From assembly GCA_902761955.1 (NCBI GenBank), contig CACWMM010000007.1, forward strand, positions 1 to 44,200: a stretch of 44,200 bases of DNA, in the 5' to 3' direction. This stretch comes from Parafannyhessea sp902761955. GTDB taxonomy: Bacteria; Actinomycetota; Coriobacteriia; Coriobacteriales; Atopobiaceae. The notes under the pieces were generated by a model. The model did no database searches. It worked only from the letters and a program-made list of their open reading frames with translations, and was not told the DNA's origin. Of the stretch, positions 16,330-24,877 are shown piece after piece (within the stretch, counting starts at the first letter, position 1; each line of letters begins with the position of its first letter). A program made the position numbers and the translations under genes.

Positions 16330-17763
16330 GTGACGGACGAGAAGGACCAGGCCCCAGAGCAGCTAGTCCCCGTGGACCAGAACTCAGAGGACGCCGTCGA
16401 GGACGCCGACGCCTCCGCCGTGGTCGACCCCGGCAGGTTCGGCCGCGTGGCACAGGGCGCCAGGGCGGCCGTCGCGCCAGGCAGCGTCCCGGGAGAGGGC
16501 AAGAGCCGCCATCCCGGGCGCGCGGTCATCGCGCTCGTGCTCGTCGTGGCGCTCGTTGGCTGCATCGCGGCCGCCGCGACGTACGGGGCAGAGCTCTGGG
16601 GCGGCAAGTCCGTGCCCTACGTCGTGGGAACCCCGCGGGAAACTGCAAGCAGCAAGATCCGGGCCAAGGGCTTTGCGGTAAAGGTGGCCTCCGTCGCGTC
16701 GGACGACCCCGAGGGCACGGTCGTGCGCACGAGCCCGGCGTCGGGCACGCGTGCCCAGGTGGGAAGCACCGTCACCGTCTACATCGCAAAGGCGCGCGTC
16801 GTGCCCAAGGTGTCCGGGCTCCAGCTGGGCGAGGCCAAAAGGGCGCTCCGCAAGGCAGGCGCCAAGAGCTTCTCCATCGCCTACGTGGCATCCGGCGCCG
16901 CCGACGGCAGCGTCGTCGCGACGGAGCCGGCGGAGGGCGCCACGTTCCAGGCGAGCGACACCATAACCATCAAGGTCGCGCGGCCGTACACGGTGCCGTA
17001 CGTCGTGGGCAAGACGGAGGCGGACGCCCGCGCCGCCGTGGCCGAGGCCGGGCTCACCGCAAGCGTCACGTACGTGAAGTCAGACGAGGACGCCCAGACG
17101 GTCGTCGCGGCGGACCCCGCCCCCGGCACCACCATTGAGCAGGGCGCAACCGTCGCCTTGCAGGTGTCTGCGCCGTATCCCTCCGACTACCACCACCTGC
17201 GCGAGTACTTTGACTACAAGACGCACGTGACGGAGTTCCTGAAGGGCGAGGGCTTCCAGCTTGCGTCGTCCTCCACGGGCGATGGCGGCGCGGCGCGCGT
17301 GCTGTACGCCTCGGCGGACAAGGGCAACGTGACGGTGACGGACACCCCGTTCAGCCACAGCTTCCCCAAGGGCTCTGGCACCGAGGACGTGCTGGCGTCC
17401 GGAGCGCCGCTGCCGGGCATCCGCCTGGACTTCGCGAGCACGGACCTCCCGGAAAACGCCGCAACCCCTGACGAGTCCACGGTGCGCCAGCTTGCAGACC
17501 TCTGCGGGTTCACGGGCATGAGCCAGACGCTGACGCAAGATCAGGCGGTCGTGCCCTCGAACTTGCGGAAGTCTTCCGCGCAGTTCGTGTGCGCCTACGG
17601 AGAGATGGGAGACTACTGCTGGTCCGTCCTCATCGTGCGGGACGTCGACCGCACGCGCGCGGCGGCAACGTGTGCGCCAAAGTCGCTATACGACGCCTAT
17701 GACCTTGGCAAGTTCAACAACAGCATCTGCAATATGATCGCGTGCGTGGACGTGTACGGATAG
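16330..17763 (+). CDS. PASTA-domain membrane protein
   Basis: The 477-residue product has a cytoplasmic N-terminal part of about 60 residues, one membrane segment (about 63-85, 'AVIALVLVVALVGCIAAAA'), then three PASTA repeats (about 93-155, 156-219 and 220-283). These begin VPYVVGTPRETA, VPKVSGLQLGEA and VPYVVGKTEADA. A C-terminal domain of about 190 residues with several cysteines has no family that I recognise. PASTA repeats bind muropeptides or peptidoglycan, so the protein likely sits in the membrane facing the wall. No kinase domain is present, unlike PknB. GTG 16330 is preceded by GAGGGAGG. The spacing of Cys residues near the end (C508-type positions are absent; Cys cluster in the last 60 residues) suggests disulfides or none; uncertain. 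Confidence 0.82.
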   Translation: MTDEKDQAPEQLVPVDQNSEDAVEDADASAVVDPGRFGRVAQGARAAVAPGSVPGEGKSRHPGRAVIALVLVVALVGCIAAAATYGAELWGGKSVPYVVGTPRETASSKIRAKGFAVKVASVASDDPEGTVVRTSPASGTRAQVGSTVTVYIAKARVVPKVSGLQLGEAKRALRKAGAKSFSIAYVASGAADGSVVATEPAEGATFQASDTITIKVARPYTVPYVVGKTEADARAAVAEAGLTASVTYVKSDEDAQTVVAADPAPGTTIEQGATVALQVSAPYPSDYHHLREYFDYKTHVTEFLKGEGFQLASSSTGDGGAARVLYASADKGNVTVTDTPFSHSFPKGSGTEDVLASGAPLPGIRLDFASTDLPENAATPDESTVRQLADLCGFTGMSQTLTQDQAVVPSNLRKSSAQFVCAYGEMGDYCWSVLIVRDVDRTRAAATCAPKSLYDAYDLGKFNNSICNMIACVDVYG

Positions 17764-17778
17764 GGGAGCGCAAGGCAA

Positions 17779-18021
17779 ATGCAACAGACGCCAGCAGACA
17801 ACAGACAAGCGCAGGACATGTGCAAGGATTCCGGGCGAGAAGAACGCGCCCACGCGGCTCCCGCGCAGAAGCGGGGCGCACGCCATGCGCGGCCGAAGCC
17901 TGACCAGCCGAAGGACGACCCGTTCATCCGCGCGGAGCGCGAGGACGACGACGGCTACGACCCGTATTCCGACCGCAGGCCAACGCCGGAGCCGCTGTTT
18001 GAGCGCGACCCCTGGAGCTAG
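17779..18021 (+). CDS. Small hydrophilic hypothetical protein
   Basis: The 80-residue frame codes for a charged, apparently disordered polypeptide ending 'YSDRRPTPEPLFERDPWS'. AAGG lies just upstream of ATG 17779, and the gene follows the PASTA-protein gene by 15 bp, so it could be its operon partner. No family is recognised. A copy of the dispersed hairpin motif lies inside (17833-17851), which is more typical of non-coding DNA, so the true start may be further downstream or the frame may not be translated. Confidence 0.45.
   Translation: MQQTPADNRQAQDMCKDSGREERAHAAPAQKRGARHARPKPDQPKDDPFIRAEREDDDGYDPYSDRRPTPEPLFERDPWS
17833..17851 (+). repeat. Dispersed motif GGGCGAGAAGAAC in a GGGCG/CGCCC hairpin
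   Basis: GGGCG, the loop AGAAGAACG, CGCCC: a perfect 5-bp stem with the motif in stem and loop. One of ten copies. Confidence 0.75.
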
Positions 18022-18086
18022 CGCCGCCGCCACGGTACCGCAGGCGGCGCGCCCGTCATGCTTACGGCCACGGACGTGCGTCGTGC

Positions 18087-18857
18087 CTAGCCCAGGCGGC
18101 TCACCATCTGGACGATCACGATCGCGATGACCACGAACACCAGGATGACCGCGATGATCGAGAAGAGCGACCTGCGGCGGCGCATGCGGTCGCGCGAGGC
18201 AAATATGGAGCGGCGGCCCTTTGGCACCTCAAGGTACTGGCCGTAGCGCCCCTGCTGCATGGAAGACCTGCTCTTGCGCGCGCGACGGTAGCTGTGCCCG
18301 CCAGAGAGCACGCCGCCGCCAATGGCGATGTTGGAGTCGTGCGCGTAGCCCTCGGGGGAGTACGTGCCGTCGGCCGCGTCGTCGTTGATGGCCGGCTGCG
18401 TCTTGTGCGGCGTCCGCGGGCGCGTGTACAGCTCGCGCTGCATGCCGGTGGCGCCGTCCGCAGGCCAGGAGCCATCCTCCCAGCCCTGCTCGCGGGCGAC
18501 CTGCGCCGCCTCGTACTCCGCCGGGTCCATCGGGCGCCGGCGCGGCGCGTCCTGCGGCTGCGGCTCCGCGCCGTAGGCCTCGAGCTCGTCCAGGCCAAGC
18601 AGGTCGTCGTCCGCGGCGTCGCCGGCAGTGGCGCCTGCGGCCCCGGTATCTGCCGCGACGCCCGTGACGGCCGCCTGCGACGTGGCCGCGTTCTTCTCGC
18701 CCGTGCGCTGACGCTGGTCTGGCGCTGCGCCTGCGTCCCTGGCGCCGCCGATGTGCTGCGGCTCGGCCTCGGCGGCCTCAACCAGAAAGTCGGGTATGTC
18801 CTGCTCGGGGCGCGAGGCGTCGTCGGACGCGCGTCCCGCTGGCTTCTGCTGATTCAT
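18087..18857 (-). CDS. Tail-anchored low-complexity hypothetical protein
   Basis: The 256-residue product has a long Ala/Asp/Arg-rich region with no recognised domain (about 1-170), a basic stretch 'RRARKSRSSMQQGRYGQYLEVPKGRRSIFASRDRMRRRR', and one C-terminal membrane segment (about 231-252, 'LFSIIAVILVFVVIAIVIVQM') with only a few residues after it. This suggests a cytoplasmic protein anchored by its tail. The start at ATG 18857 has AGAGGCA upstream. It is convergent with the small protein gene and divergent from hsp20. The function is unknown. Its Ala-rich part contains one copy of the dispersed motif (18690-18702). Confidence 0.65.
   Translation of the reverse strand: MNQQKPAGRASDDASRPEQDIPDFLVEAAEAEPQHIGGARDAGAAPDQRQRTGEKNAATSQAAVTGVAADTGAAGATAGDAADDDLLGLDELEAYGAEPQPQDAPRRRPMDPAEYEAAQVAREQGWEDGSWPADGATGMQRELYTRPRTPHKTQPAINDDAADGTYSPEGYAHDSNIAIGGGVLSGGHSYRRARKSRSSMQQGRYGQYLEVPKGRRSIFASRDRMRRRRSLFSIIAVILVFVVIAIVIVQMVSRLG
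18690..18702 (-). repeat. Dispersed motif GGGCGAGAAGAAC inside the tail-anchored protein gene
   Basis: On the coding strand it codes for Gly-Glu-Lys-Asn in an unconserved-looking linker. One of ten copies of GGCGAGAAGARC. Confidence 0.6.
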
Positions 18858-18965
18858 TGCGTGCCTCTGTGTTCGCTCGCAAGATGCTACTGGATGGAAT
18901 TTAGCATATCGCGCACGAAGGACCTCCAGCCAAACTCCGCTAAGCAGTAAGCAAACATAAATGAA

Positions 18966-18990
18966 AACCTAATGTATACACGCTTAGATT
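18966..18990. promoter_or_regulatory. Heat-shock operator candidate upstream of hsp20
   Basis: AACCTAA-N11-TTAGATT, one mismatch from the perfect dnaK repeat and with identical spacing. The downstream motif seen at dnaK and clpB is not at the same distance; a similar GGGGGAACAAACAA occurs at 19046-19059. Confidence 0.65.
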
Positions 18991-19125
18991 TGATGAGCTT
19001 GTGTCGCTAAGAAAACCTTGCGTTGCATGTTTAAATCCAGCGCGCGGGGGAACAAACAACTACGAACGCAAAAAGCGCACGACGGCGCCGCAGACGGGCG
19101 CCACCAACCATAGGGAGTGATAGTC

Positions 19126-19551
19126 ATGACGAGCATGATTCCGTATACCAGCCTTGACAGGGCACTTCGCAGCTGGCCGTTCGATTCCATGGACGATTTC
19201 TTCGCGCCGTTGGCCAAGGTCACCGGCGACTACGGCTTCAAGATGGACGTGGAGGACGCGGGCGACGCGTACGTGGTCTCCGCGGAGCTGCCGGGCGTCA
19301 CGAAGGACCAGGTAGACGTGGAGCTTAACGAGGGCCGCCTCTCCATCAGCGTGGACAAGAAGGAGTCCGACGAGAAGAAGGACAAGACCTACCTGCAGAA
19401 GGAGACCTCGGAGTGGCAGGCGTCCCGTGGCGTGTACCTTAAGGACGCCGCGCGAGAAGGACTTTCCGCCAAGCTCGAGGGCGGCGTCCTTAAGGTGAAC
19501 GTCCCCAAGCAGCAGAAGCAGTCCAACGTGACGAAGGTCACCGTCGAGTAG
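19126..19551 (+). CDS. Hsp20/alpha-crystallin small heat-shock protein
   Basis: The 141-residue product holds unfolding proteins until the DnaK/ClpB machinery refolds them. The alpha-crystallin domain (about 35-135) shows 'YVVSAELPGVTKDQVDVELNEGRLSISV' and the terminal 'AKLEGGVLKVNVPK' with the family G-V-L-x-V/I-x-V/I-P motif. The N-terminal arm 'DRALRSWPFDSMDDFFAP' is typical. ATG 19126 is chosen over the in-frame GTG at 19117 because AGGGAG precedes it at a good distance. It stands alone, with an operator candidate at 18966-18990 and a terminator downstream. Confidence 0.95.
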   Translation: MTSMIPYTSLDRALRSWPFDSMDDFFAPLAKVTGDYGFKMDVEDAGDAYVVSAELPGVTKDQVDVELNEGRLSISVDKKESDEKKDKTYLQKETSEWQASRGVYLKDAAREGLSAKLEGGVLKVNVPKQQKQSNVTKVTVE

Positions 19552-19644
19552 CGTCACTATAGAGTAGCACTGCGCATCTGGGGTGCGCCGGAAGGCGCGC
19601 CCGACACATAGCCCGCGCCGCCACGGCGCGGATGGCCCTAACGC

Positions 19645-19680
19645 AAGGGGGGGCGACGCTCAGGCGCCGCCCCCCTTCTT
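19645..19680. terminator. Terminator between hsp20 and the GH13 gene
   Basis: AAGGGGGG faces CCCCCCTT with an inner GCG/CGC, then CTT; it lies between convergent genes. The rest of the 19552-19759 gap is GC-rich with a GCCGGCC repeat but holds no gene. Confidence 0.7.
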
Positions 19681-19759
19681 GTGTCGCGCGTGGCTTGGTG
19701 CGCGCCGCGTTGCGCGCGGTGTCGCGCCGTCGGCCGGCGCCGGCCGGTGCTGCCGGTCG

Positions 19760-21097
19760 CTACACCGCGAGCTCCGGGCGCGGGCAGCACATGATGACGG
19801 GCCCGCCGTCGCACGCAAGCTCGCCGCCCTTCACCACCACGTCGGACCCGTCGATCAGGTTCTTGTACGTACCGTCCGCAACGTCGACGGCAACGCGTGC
19901 GCTCTCGCCCCTCAGGCTGAACACGCCAACGGTGCGAGGGGTGTCGCCCGCCTCTTTGCGAACGTCGTCGCGATAGATGACCGCCACGTTTTTCTCGTCA
20001 TCCGCCGTGGCATGGCAGTAGTCCGTCGGCTCAAGCACGTCGCGCTTGATGCCGTACAGCGTGCGCATGAGTCCGCTCAGGTCGCAGCGCACGGTCCAGT
20101 CCACGGTGTCGCGGTCAAACAGGCTCGGCTGGTGCTCCGCCGCGACCTCCTGGCCGGCGTACAGCAGGGTCGTGCCTTTCAGGAAGTAGACCATGGCGGT
20201 AAGGTTGCGCAGGTCGCGGGGGTCGCTGTCCCACCCCGCGATGCGCGGCAGGTCGTGGTTCTCGAGGTAGCGCAGCTTGTTGTAGTACGCGGGGTACGCG
20301 CAGTCCTGAAAGTCCACCAGGTCCAGGTAGTGGCTGAGCGTCGCCTTGCCGCGCAGGTAGTTGTCGAACGTCTCCTGCACGTCGTAGGAGTACTCGATGT
20401 CGAACGCCTCGAACGCCTCCGTGTCGCGGGCGCAGCACATGCCCAGCGCGCGGCACGCCTTGCCAAACGAGCGGTGCACCGTCTCGGCCAGCCAGATGGC
20501 GTCGGGACGAACCTTCGCCACGGCCTCGCGCGCTGCCTTCCAGAACTCCACGGGCACGAATGACGCCACGTCGCAGCGGAAGCCGTCCACCATGGTCGCC
20601 CAGTAGCACAGCGACTCGATCTGATAGTCCCACAGCGGCTTGTTCCAGTTGCCGGGTGTGCCGTAGTCCAGGTCGATCACGTCGGACCAGTCGCCCACGT
20701 GGTTGCCGGGGTTGCCGTCCGGCTTGCGATAGAAGAACTCCGGGTGCTGCTCAAACAGCACGGAGTCGGGGGAGGTGTGGTTGTACACCACGTCGATGAT
20801 GCACCTCATGCCGCGCGCGTGGATCGCGTCCACCAGCTGCCTGAAGTCGTCAAGCGTGCCGTACTCCGGGTTCACGGCGCGGTAGTCGCGGTTTGCGTAC
20901 GGGCTTCCGAGCGTGCCCTTGCGGCCCTTCTCGCCCGTGGGGTGGATCGGTATGAGCCACACAACGTCGACGCCCAGGTCGCGAATGCGGTCGAGGTCTG
21001 GTATGACCGAGAGGAACGTGCCCTCCTTGGTGTGGTTTCGCACGAAGATGGAATAGATTACCTGCTTCTGCAGCATGGGGTTTGTGTCTGCCGGCAT
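19760..21097 (-). CDS. GH13 alpha-amylase-family glycoside hydrolase
   Basis: The 445-residue product carries the four conserved GH13 regions: DVVYNHTS (region I, about 102-109), GFRCDVAS with the nucleophile D176, WLAETV with the acid/base E205, and ENHD with D282. It has no signal peptide, so it is cytosolic and probably cuts imported maltodextrins. The specificity (alpha-amylase, maltodextrin glucosidase or related) cannot be fixed by sequence alone. ATG 21097 is preceded by AAGGAGG at 6 bases, a near-perfect ribosome site; the upstream open frame to 21190 is excluded. It is divergent from the LacI-type gene and very likely controlled by it. The length is in the lower range for GH13 because domain C is short. 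Confidence 0.9.
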   Translation of the reverse strand: MPADTNPMLQKQVIYSIFVRNHTKEGTFLSVIPDLDRIRDLGVDVVWLIPIHPTGEKGRKGTLGSPYANRDYRAVNPEYGTLDDFRQLVDAIHARGMRCIIDVVYNHTSPDSVLFEQHPEFFYRKPDGNPGNHVGDWSDVIDLDYGTPGNWNKPLWDYQIESLCYWATMVDGFRCDVASFVPVEFWKAAREAVAKVRPDAIWLAETVHRSFGKACRALGMCCARDTEAFEAFDIEYSYDVQETFDNYLRGKATLSHYLDLVDFQDCAYPAYYNKLRYLENHDLPRIAGWDSDPRDLRNLTAMVYFLKGTTLLYAGQEVAAEHQPSLFDRDTVDWTVRCDLSGLMRTLYGIKRDVLEPTDYCHATADDEKNVAVIYRDDVRKEAGDTPRTVGVFSLRGESARVAVDVADGTYKNLIDGSDVVVKGGELACDGGPVIMCCPRPELAV

Positions 21098-21369
21098 GCG
21101 CTTCCTCCTTGGGTTTGTCTCGGCGCCCGCGCGCCGCTTCGCCCGCGGCATCCGGGTGGCCGCGGTCACGCGATAGCATAAGCCTAGCATAAGCCATTGT
21201 GCACGCCGCGAGCGCGTGCCCTTTCGTTTCTCGCCTGGGGGCGTTCGTTCCTTCGTTTTTAACGCGATTGCTACTCACCCGCGATTTTCGCCCGTTCACC
21301 GTCCGTTCCCGGAAATCACCCCTCTCTTCCTTGACCGAGTCTCCATGCGAGTGGTTCAATGGACTCACT

Positions 21370-21414
21370 GGAAACGTTACCAGAAACGTTCCCGCAACTG
21401 GTTATATACCAGTT
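21370..21414. promoter_or_regulatory. LacI-type operators and inverted repeat upstream of the LacI gene
   Basis: GGAAACGTTACC (21370-21381) and AGAAACGTTCCC (21382-21393) lie directly head to tail, both centred on AACGTT as in many LacI-family operators. Immediately after, AACTGGT-TATAT-ACCAGTT (21396-21414) is a perfect inverted repeat that overlaps a -10-like TATATA. The rest of the 369-bp gap (21098-21466) has no gene; it must also hold the GH13 gene promoter. Confidence 0.75.
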
Positions 21415-21466
21415 TTGTGAATCGGCACGAAACACCAGAACAAGTGCATGAGGGGAGGGACTGACG

Positions 21467-22483
21467 TTGACCATCAAGGATGTCGCAGCGTACTGTGGGG
21501 TCTCGGTCAGCACGGTCTCCCGCGCGCTCAACGGCCACCCGGACGTGAGCGAGGACATGCGCAACAAGGTTCTGGATGCCGCCCGTGCGCTGCGCTACGT
21601 TCCCAACAGGAGCGCCCGCGACCTCGCGATGAACCAGTCGGACACCATCGGCCTCATCGTCCGTGGCGGCACCAACCCGTTCTACACCCCCATCGAGCAC
21701 GCGATCGAGCACGAGGCGGAGCTTCGCGGCTACGGCATCGTGCCGCGCCAGCTCTCCTCCGCCGGCGACGAGATCGGCGAGGCGGCGGAACTCGCGCGCA
21801 CGAAGCGCCTTAAGGGCGTCGTGCTCTTGGGCGGGAGGTTCGACTACTCCACGGAGGATGCGCAGTCCATCGGCGTGCCGTTCGTGTGCTGCTCGTACAC
21901 CAACCACTTCGGCGATCTTCCCAAGGACGCCTACTCCTCCGTCTCCATCAACGACAAGGCCGAGGCATACAAGGCGGCTCGCACCCTCATCGACGCAGGT
22001 CACACGCGCATCGCATGCCTGCTGTCCGCGACGGACGACCAGTCCATCAGCCAGCTCCGCTACGACGGGTACTGCCAGGCCCTGGAGGATGCGGGCATCC
22101 CGCTCGACCGTAGCCTCGTCCTCAAGACAAACGGCTTCTTGATGAGCTCCGCATACGAGAAGGTCAAGGAGGCCATCGAGGCGGGCCTCGACTTCACAGC
22201 GATTTTCTCCATCGCCGACACGCTGGCCATCGCGGCCATGAAGGCGATCTTCGACACCGGTGCCACCGTTCCCGACGACTACTCCGTCATCGCGATCGAC
22301 GGCATCGAGATGTCCCAATACACGGTTCCTACGCTCACCACGCTCTGCCAGCCCCAGGAAACCATGGGCCAGGAGGCTGTGCGGCTACTGGTGGACGTCT
22401 TGGAAGGCAAGTCCAAAAACGAGCACGTCAGGATCAAGACGACCCAGCGGTCCGGTGGGACCGTCGGGTCGGCAAGAAGGTAA
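21467..22483 (+). CDS. LacI-family transcriptional regulator of the maltodextrin locus
   Basis: The 338-residue product starts at TTG 21467, preceded by AGGGGAGGG. The HTH 'TIKDVAAYCGVSVSTVSRALNGHPDVSEDMRNKV' occupies about residues 2-35, with the hinge helix 'PNRSARDLAM', followed by a periplasmic-binding-protein-like sugar domain ('IGLIVRGGTNPFYTPI', 'VIAIDGIEMSQYTVPTLTTL'). Such proteins repress sugar uptake genes until maltose or a related sugar binds. The position between the divergent GH13 gene and the ABC genes, and the AACGTT boxes in its own promoter, suggest both autorepression and control of the whole locus. The alternative start codon TTG would keep its level low. Confidence 0.92.
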   Translation: MTIKDVAAYCGVSVSTVSRALNGHPDVSEDMRNKVLDAARALRYVPNRSARDLAMNQSDTIGLIVRGGTNPFYTPIEHAIEHEAELRGYGIVPRQLSSAGDEIGEAAELARTKRLKGVVLLGGRFDYSTEDAQSIGVPFVCCSYTNHFGDLPKDAYSSVSINDKAEAYKAARTLIDAGHTRIACLLSATDDQSISQLRYDGYCQALEDAGIPLDRSLVLKTNGFLMSSAYEKVKEAIEAGLDFTAIFSIADTLAIAAMKAIFDTGATVPDDYSVIAIDGIEMSQYTVPTLTTLCQPQETMGQEAVRLLVDVLEGKSKNEHVRIKTTQRSGGTVGSARR

Positions 22484-22532
22484 TTCTCGCACCTAAGGGA
22501 GGGTGCGTGAAGGAAAACGTAGGAGGGTTCTT

Positions 22533-23888
22533 ATGTTTGACAAGCCAATTTCTCGTAAGGGTTTCCTGAGCGGCACCGCCGCGGTCGTCGCAGGCCTCGG
22601 CCTCGCCGCCTGCTCCGGTGAGTCCGGAAGCGACTCCAGCAAGTCCGGCGCCGGTAAGACCTACGGCTCCGGCAAGAACGGCACCGTGTATTGGCTGAAC
22701 TTCAAGCCCGAGATCGACGAGACCATCCAGAAGCTCGGCAAGAAGTACGCCAAGGCCAAGGACGTCAAGGTGAAGATCGTCACCGCTGCCTCCGGCGACT
22801 ACGAGAAGACCCTGACCTCCGAGATGGACAAGTCCGAGGCCCCGACCATCTTCGTCATCGGCAACCAGGCCGGCGTCAAGGAGTGGAACGACTACGCCCT
22901 CGACCTCAAGGACACCGACATCGCCAAGGCGCAGACCACCGACGAGTACAACCAGTACGATGACAGCGGAAAGCTCGTCTCCGTCGGCTACTGCTACGAG
23001 TGCTACGGCATCGTCGCCAACGTCGACAACATCACGAAGGCCGGCCACTCCGTCGACGAGATCAAGAACTTCGACACCCTGAAGGCCGTCGTCGAGGACA
23101 TCCACAAGAACGCCAAGGCCAACGGCTTCGACGCGTTTGCGGCCACCGACATGGACGACTCCTCGTCCTGGCGTGTCACCGGCCACCTCGCCAACCTCGA
23201 GTTCTTCTATGAGGAGCACAAGGGCGACGGCGCGAGCAAGGACAAGTGGAAGGAGACCCCCGCTACCATCGAGGGCACCTACCTGCCGAACTTCAAGAAC
23301 CTCTACGACCTCATCATCAACAACTCCGTCACCGCTCCCGATCAGCTCGCCACCGGCGGCCACGACCCCGCGCAGCAGTTCAAGGACGGCAAGGCCACGT
23401 TCTATCTGACCGGCTCCTGGGACTACGCTGACATCACCAAGTCCGTCAAGAACACCACGATGCTTCCGTACTACTGCGGCGTGAAGGGCGAGGAGAAGGC
23501 CGGCCTCAACAACGGCACCGAGAACTGCTGGGCCATCAACAAGAACGCCTCCAAGAAGGACCAGAAGGCCTCCATGGACTTCCTGATGTGGCTCGTCTCC
23601 GACTCCGAGGCCTCCAAGGCCCTCGTTGAGCAGCTCGGCATCATGCCGTTCAAGGACGCCGCCGAGTCCACCAACGGCTGGCTGAAGCGCTCCGCCGAGT
23701 ACACCGACGCAGGCAACTACGTCATGGACTGGGCGACGAACTTCGAGCCGAACGTCGACACCTATCGCGCCGGCCTCGTCTCCGCTCTGAACGACTACAA
23801 CTCCAAGCAGAACGACGAGAACTGGGACAAGTTCAAGACCGCCTTCGTCGACGGCTGGGCGACCCAGTACAAGAAGGCTAACGCATAG
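22533..23888 (+). CDS. Sugar (maltodextrin) ABC transporter substrate-binding lipoprotein
   Basis: The 451-residue product is an extracellular family-1 solute-binding protein. The signal peptide contains SRKGFLSG (residues 7-14), close to a twin-arginine motif but with RK for RR, and the lipobox GLAAC with Cys 27. The mature part has the typical 'FYLTGSWDYADI' and 'NCWAINKNASKKDQKASMDFLMWLVSD' patterns of sugar-binding proteins. ATG 22533 is preceded by AGGAGGG. It is first in the ABC operon and separated from the permease genes by a terminator-like hairpin (23911-23952), which would give the usual excess of binding protein. Maltodextrin as substrate is inferred from malQ and the GH13 gene nearby. 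Confidence 0.92.
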   Translation: MFDKPISRKGFLSGTAAVVAGLGLAACSGESGSDSSKSGAGKTYGSGKNGTVYWLNFKPEIDETIQKLGKKYAKAKDVKVKIVTAASGDYEKTLTSEMDKSEAPTIFVIGNQAGVKEWNDYALDLKDTDIAKAQTTDEYNQYDDSGKLVSVGYCYECYGIVANVDNITKAGHSVDEIKNFDTLKAVVEDIHKNAKANGFDAFAATDMDDSSSWRVTGHLANLEFFYEEHKGDGASKDKWKETPATIEGTYLPNFKNLYDLIINNSVTAPDQLATGGHDPAQQFKDGKATFYLTGSWDYADITKSVKNTTMLPYYCGVKGEEKAGLNNGTENCWAINKNASKKDQKASMDFLMWLVSDSEASKALVEQLGIMPFKDAAESTNGWLKRSAEYTDAGNYVMDWATNFEPNVDTYRAGLVSALNDYNSKQNDENWDKFKTAFVDGWATQYKKANA

Positions 23889-23910
23889 CCTTAGGCTCGG
23901 GTAAGCCTCT

Positions 23911-23952
23911 GGGGGCCGGGCGGACGTTCGCCCGCTCGGCCCCCTTCTTTTT
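23911..23952 (+). terminator. Partial terminator between binding-protein and permease genes
   Basis: GGGGGCCG (23911-23918) pairs with CGGCCCCC (23937-23944), with a further CGGGCG/CGCCCG stem inside, followed by TTCTTTTT. It sits inside an operon, so it probably lets only part of the transcripts through. Confidence 0.88.
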
Positions 23953-23962
23953 GGGAGCGTTT

Positions 23963-24877
23963 ATGAGTAGTGCAAAGACAAAGAAGATAACGGCGACGAA
24001 CTCGAGGGTAAGGTCCATCAGGCGCTGGGGCCTTCTGTTCCTCGGGCCCGTCACCGCTGCATTTACGATTGGTTTCATCTGGCCGTTCATCCAGGGCATC
24101 TACCTCTCGTTCTGCCAGTTCCGTCTCACGTCCGACGCCAAGTTCATCGGACTTGGCAACTACGCGGCCGCGCTCGCGGACCAGAGCTTCCGGTACTCGT
24201 TCTGGTACACCGCGGCGTTCGCCATCGTGAGCCTCGTGCTCATCAACGTGCTCGCGTTCGCCGTCGCCTACGCCCTGACGCAGAACCTCAAGGGAAGCAA
24301 CATCTTCCGTACGGTGTTCTTCGCGCCCAACCTGATCGGCGGCATCGTCCTGGGCTACATCTGGTCGATGATCTTCGACGGCATCCTGTCCAGGTACGGC
24401 ACCTCCGTCATCCTCGAGACCAAGTATGGTTTCTGGGGTCTGGTCATCCTTATGTGCTGGCAGCAGGTCGGCTACATGATGATCATCTACATCGCCGGCC
24501 TACAGGCCGTCCCCGAGGACATGCTCGAGGCAGCCAAGATTGACGGTGCGTCCAAGTCCCAGACGCTGTTCAAGATAACCATCCCCAACGTAATGCCCTC
24601 CATCACCATCTGCATGTTCCTCACTCTCACCAACAGCTTCAAACTCTTCGACCAGAACCTCGCGCTCACCGGCGGCCTCCCCTTCAAGCAGCTCGCGGAC
24701 GGCGAGACTGTCCACACGACCGAGATGCTCGCCCTGAACATCTACAACACGTTCTACGGAACCGCCTCGGTCGCACGTGGCACCGCACAGGCCAAGGCAG
24801 TCATCTTCTTCATCCTCGTCGCCATCCTGGGCCTCGCCCAGCTTGCGTACACGCGTAAAAGGGAGGTGCAGCAGTAA
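23963..24877 (+). CDS. Sugar ABC transporter permease, MalF type
   Basis: The 304-residue membrane protein has about six membrane segments starting at residue 22 ('WGLLFLGPVTAAFTIGFIWPF'). The cytoplasmic EAA loop 'EDMLEAAKIDGASKSQTLFKITIPNVMPS' contacts the ATPase. ATG 23963 is preferred over the in-frame TTG 23951 because GGGAG precedes it. It overlaps the next permease gene by one base (TAATG). It forms a heterodimer with the downstream permease in the membrane and moves the sugar delivered by the lipoprotein. Confidence 0.93.
   Translation: MSSAKTKKITATNSRVRSIRRWGLLFLGPVTAAFTIGFIWPFIQGIYLSFCQFRLTSDAKFIGLGNYAAALADQSFRYSFWYTAAFAIVSLVLINVLAFAVAYALTQNLKGSNIFRTVFFAPNLIGGIVLGYIWSMIFDGILSRYGTSVILETKYGFWGLVILMCWQQVGYMMIIYIAGLQAVPEDMLEAAKIDGASKSQTLFKITIPNVMPSITICMFLTLTNSFKLFDQNLALTGGLPFKQLADGETVHTTEMLALNIYNTFYGTASVARGTAQAKAVIFFILVAILGLAQLAYTRKREVQQ

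Noticed and set aside
16330..17763. PASTA protein as a Ser/Thr kinase of the PknB type
   Set aside because: No kinase domain precedes the membrane segment; the N-terminal part is only about 60 residues.
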